Source of the DNA: Palsa-504 sp963834685
GTDB lineage: Bacteria > Actinomycetota > Actinomycetes > Streptosporangiales > Streptosporangiaceae
Assembly (NCBI GenBank): GCA_963834685.1
Contig: CAWICW010000001.1
Span: 1-64,000 of the forward strand
DNA: 64,000 nt
Direction of reading: 5' to 3'
How positions within the stretch are numbered: the stretch's first letter is position 1; each line of letters begins with the position of its first letter. The notes below the pieces were generated by a model. It did not search any database. It had not been told where the DNA came from and worked only from the letters and a program-made list of their open reading frames with translations. Shown here one piece after another: positions 62,813 through 64,000 of the stretch. A program made the position numbers and the translations under genes.

Positions 62813-64000
62813 ATGGATATGACGGTGACGGGGATCGGCTCGGTGGTTGTCGCGGAGCTACGAGCGGCTGGTTACCAGGAGTCGACGATCGGCCAGTATG
62901 CGAGGACGATCAAGGTGCTTGCCCGGTTCGCGGCCGGGCGGGGCAGCGATTACAGCCCGGAGCTGGGGGCTGAGTTCGCGTCGATGACGGTCAGCCCGCG
63001 GACTGGCCGGTTCAGCGCGCAGCGGCGGATGGATTACGGTCGGCTCACCCGCGTGTTCGACTCCTACGTTCGCACAGGGCGGGTGGATCTGTCGGTCTGC
63101 GGCCGCGGCGGCGGCGGGCCGCGGCCGGCGAAGGCCGCACTGGCGGCGCTGGATGCGGCGTGGGACGCGGAGATGGCCGGCCGGGGCCTGGCGGTGGCCA
63201 CGCGCGAGGCTTACGGGCGGGTGGCCCGCGGCTACCTGGTGTTCTTGGAGCAGCACGGGATCAGCGACCTGGCGGATGCTGATGGCGGCAGCGTGCTGGC
63301 GTTCCTGGAGTCGCTGCTGGACCGGTGGGCGACGTCGTCGTTGTTCTGGGTGGTGTCGAACTTCCGCCCGTTCCTGAAGTTCACCGGCCGCGCCAACCTG
63401 GTCGCCGCGGTGAACCTGGCCGGGGTCCGGCGGTCCCGCCCGATCATCGAGGTGCTGGGCGATGCTGACCAGGAACTGGTGATCCGGGCGTGCGCGTCAG
63501 GGACGGTGAGCGCGCGGGACGCGGCGATCACGCTGCTCGCGGTGACGACCGGGCTGCGGGCCTGCGACATCATCGCGCTGCGGCTGGCTGATGTGGACTG
63601 GCGCGGCAGCACGATCGGCATCGTCCAGCGGAAGACCGGTAACCCGCTGACGCTGCCGCTGCCTGCGCTGGTGATGGGCAAGCTCGCCGGTTACGTGCTC
63701 GGCGAGCGGCCGGCCACCGCTGATGAGCACGTGTTCGTCCGCGTCGTGGCGCCGCACGTCCGGCTGGCCGATCACGCTTCGGTGCACCAGGTGATATCGG
63801 CGACGTTCGCGGCGGCGGGCGTGGCCGATGCGAAAGCCGGGACCCGGTTCCTGCGGCACAGCGCCGCGACCCGGCTGCTGCGCGCGGCGGTGCCGCTGCC
63901 GACGATCTCGGCCGTCCTCGGCCACGCCGCCGAGGACTCGACCAGTGTGTATATGAGCGCTGACCGGGAGCGTCTGCTGCAGTGCGTGCTGCCCGTTCCT
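62813..64000 (+). CDS. Tyrosine recombinase (site-specific integrase), 3' end beyond window
   Basis: 396 codons are visible, open to the window edge. An N-terminal SAM-like core-binding domain (residues about 10-100, plus a second about 110-210) precedes the catalytic domain with Arg in TTGLRACDI, the RFLRHSAATR (HxxR) box, His in LGHAAEDSTSVYMS and the nucleophile Tyr in that last motif. The C-terminus is nearly complete. ATG after AAGGAG. Large recombinases of this layout occur in Tn554-type and other integrating elements, often in sets of two or three. The element interior probably continues to the right. Confidence 0.9.
   Translation, partial: MDMTVTGIGSVVVAELRAAGYQESTIGQYARTIKVLARFAAGRGSDYSPELGAEFASMTVSPRTGRFSAQRRMDYGRLTRVFDSYVRTGRVDLSVCGRGGGGPRPAKAALAALDAAWDAEMAGRGLAVATREAYGRVARGYLVFLEQHGISDLADADGGSVLAFLESLLDRWATSSLFWVVSNFRPFLKFTGRANLVAAVNLAGVRRSRPIIEVLGDADQELVIRACASGTVSARDAAITLLAVTTGLRACDIIALRLADVDWRGSTIGIVQRKTGNPLTLPLPALVMGKLAGYVLGERPATADEHVFVRVVAPHVRLADHASVHQVISATFAAAGVADAKAGTRFLRHSAATRLLRAAVPLPTISAVLGHAAEDSTSVYMSADRERLLQCVLPVP

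Overview
The window is very GC-rich DNA with GTG/TTG starts, overlapping ATGA gene junctions and a gene order typical of actinomycetes: clpP1-clpP2-clpX, valS-folC-DUF4233, mreB-mreC-mreD-mrdA-rodA, the TIGR03960/TIGR03936 pair, rne, rplU-rpmA-obg-proB and nadD-rsfS. It is most likely a chromosome segment of a soil actinomycete, perhaps near Streptosporangiales. That placement is inference, because no rRNA gene is present.

Region 1 (0-34 kb) is conserved core. It encodes the Clp protease, valyl-tRNA synthetase, folate polyglutamylation, the lateral-wall elongation machinery, RNase E/G, L21/L27, Obg, ProB, NadD and RsfS. Several things depart from the usual layout: ndk is not in its common place before mreB; proA does not follow proB; MreD has a very long basic tail and an apparent frameshift; clpX and valS flank a membrane protein with a large Tyr-Gly-Gln-rich disordered region; and a cassette related to mauA/mauD/mauE is inserted between rne and rplU.

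Region 2 (34-49 kb) is accessory and partly decaying. A LacI-type regulator sits beside a three-gene sugar-type catabolic operon (Gfo/Idh/MocA oxidoreductase, DUF993 aldolase-like protein, TIM-barrel isomerase), an amino-acid/amine permease with a frameshift, and a copper amine oxidase. Two LacI-type palindromes flank the regulator and link these units. Remnants of a MerR regulator, an isoprenylcysteine methyltransferase, a carotenoid oxygenase, a thiolase, a short-chain dehydrogenase and an acyl-CoA ligase show ongoing gene loss. The stretch ends at tRNA-Ala(GGC), whose 3' half is duplicated just downstream.

Region 3 (49-53.5 kb) is a minimal Calvin-cycle block: cbbLS (form I RuBisCO) on the minus strand and cbbF-cbbP (FBPase, phosphoribulokinase) divergently on the plus strand. 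No cbbR or cbbX is visible. This suggests CO2 fixation of the kind reported for trace-gas or hydrogen-oxidising actinomycetes, but the window has no energy-yielding genes to prove it.

Region 4 (53.5-64 kb) is a gene-poor flank: structured non-coding DNA, small hypothetical genes, a truncated gene, a large sedolisin-type protease with Hydin/ASH-like repeats and a Cys/His tail, a broken IS3-family element, and a tyrosine recombinase running off the right edge whose arrival appears to have cut the IS element.

Two repeat families cut across the regions: a palindromic CATGATCATGGCCA-type intergenic element (two good copies, one degenerate), and a T-tract plus CGAACGG motif found on the same strand at six or seven sites, including inside three genes where it coincides with locally rare AT-rich codons.
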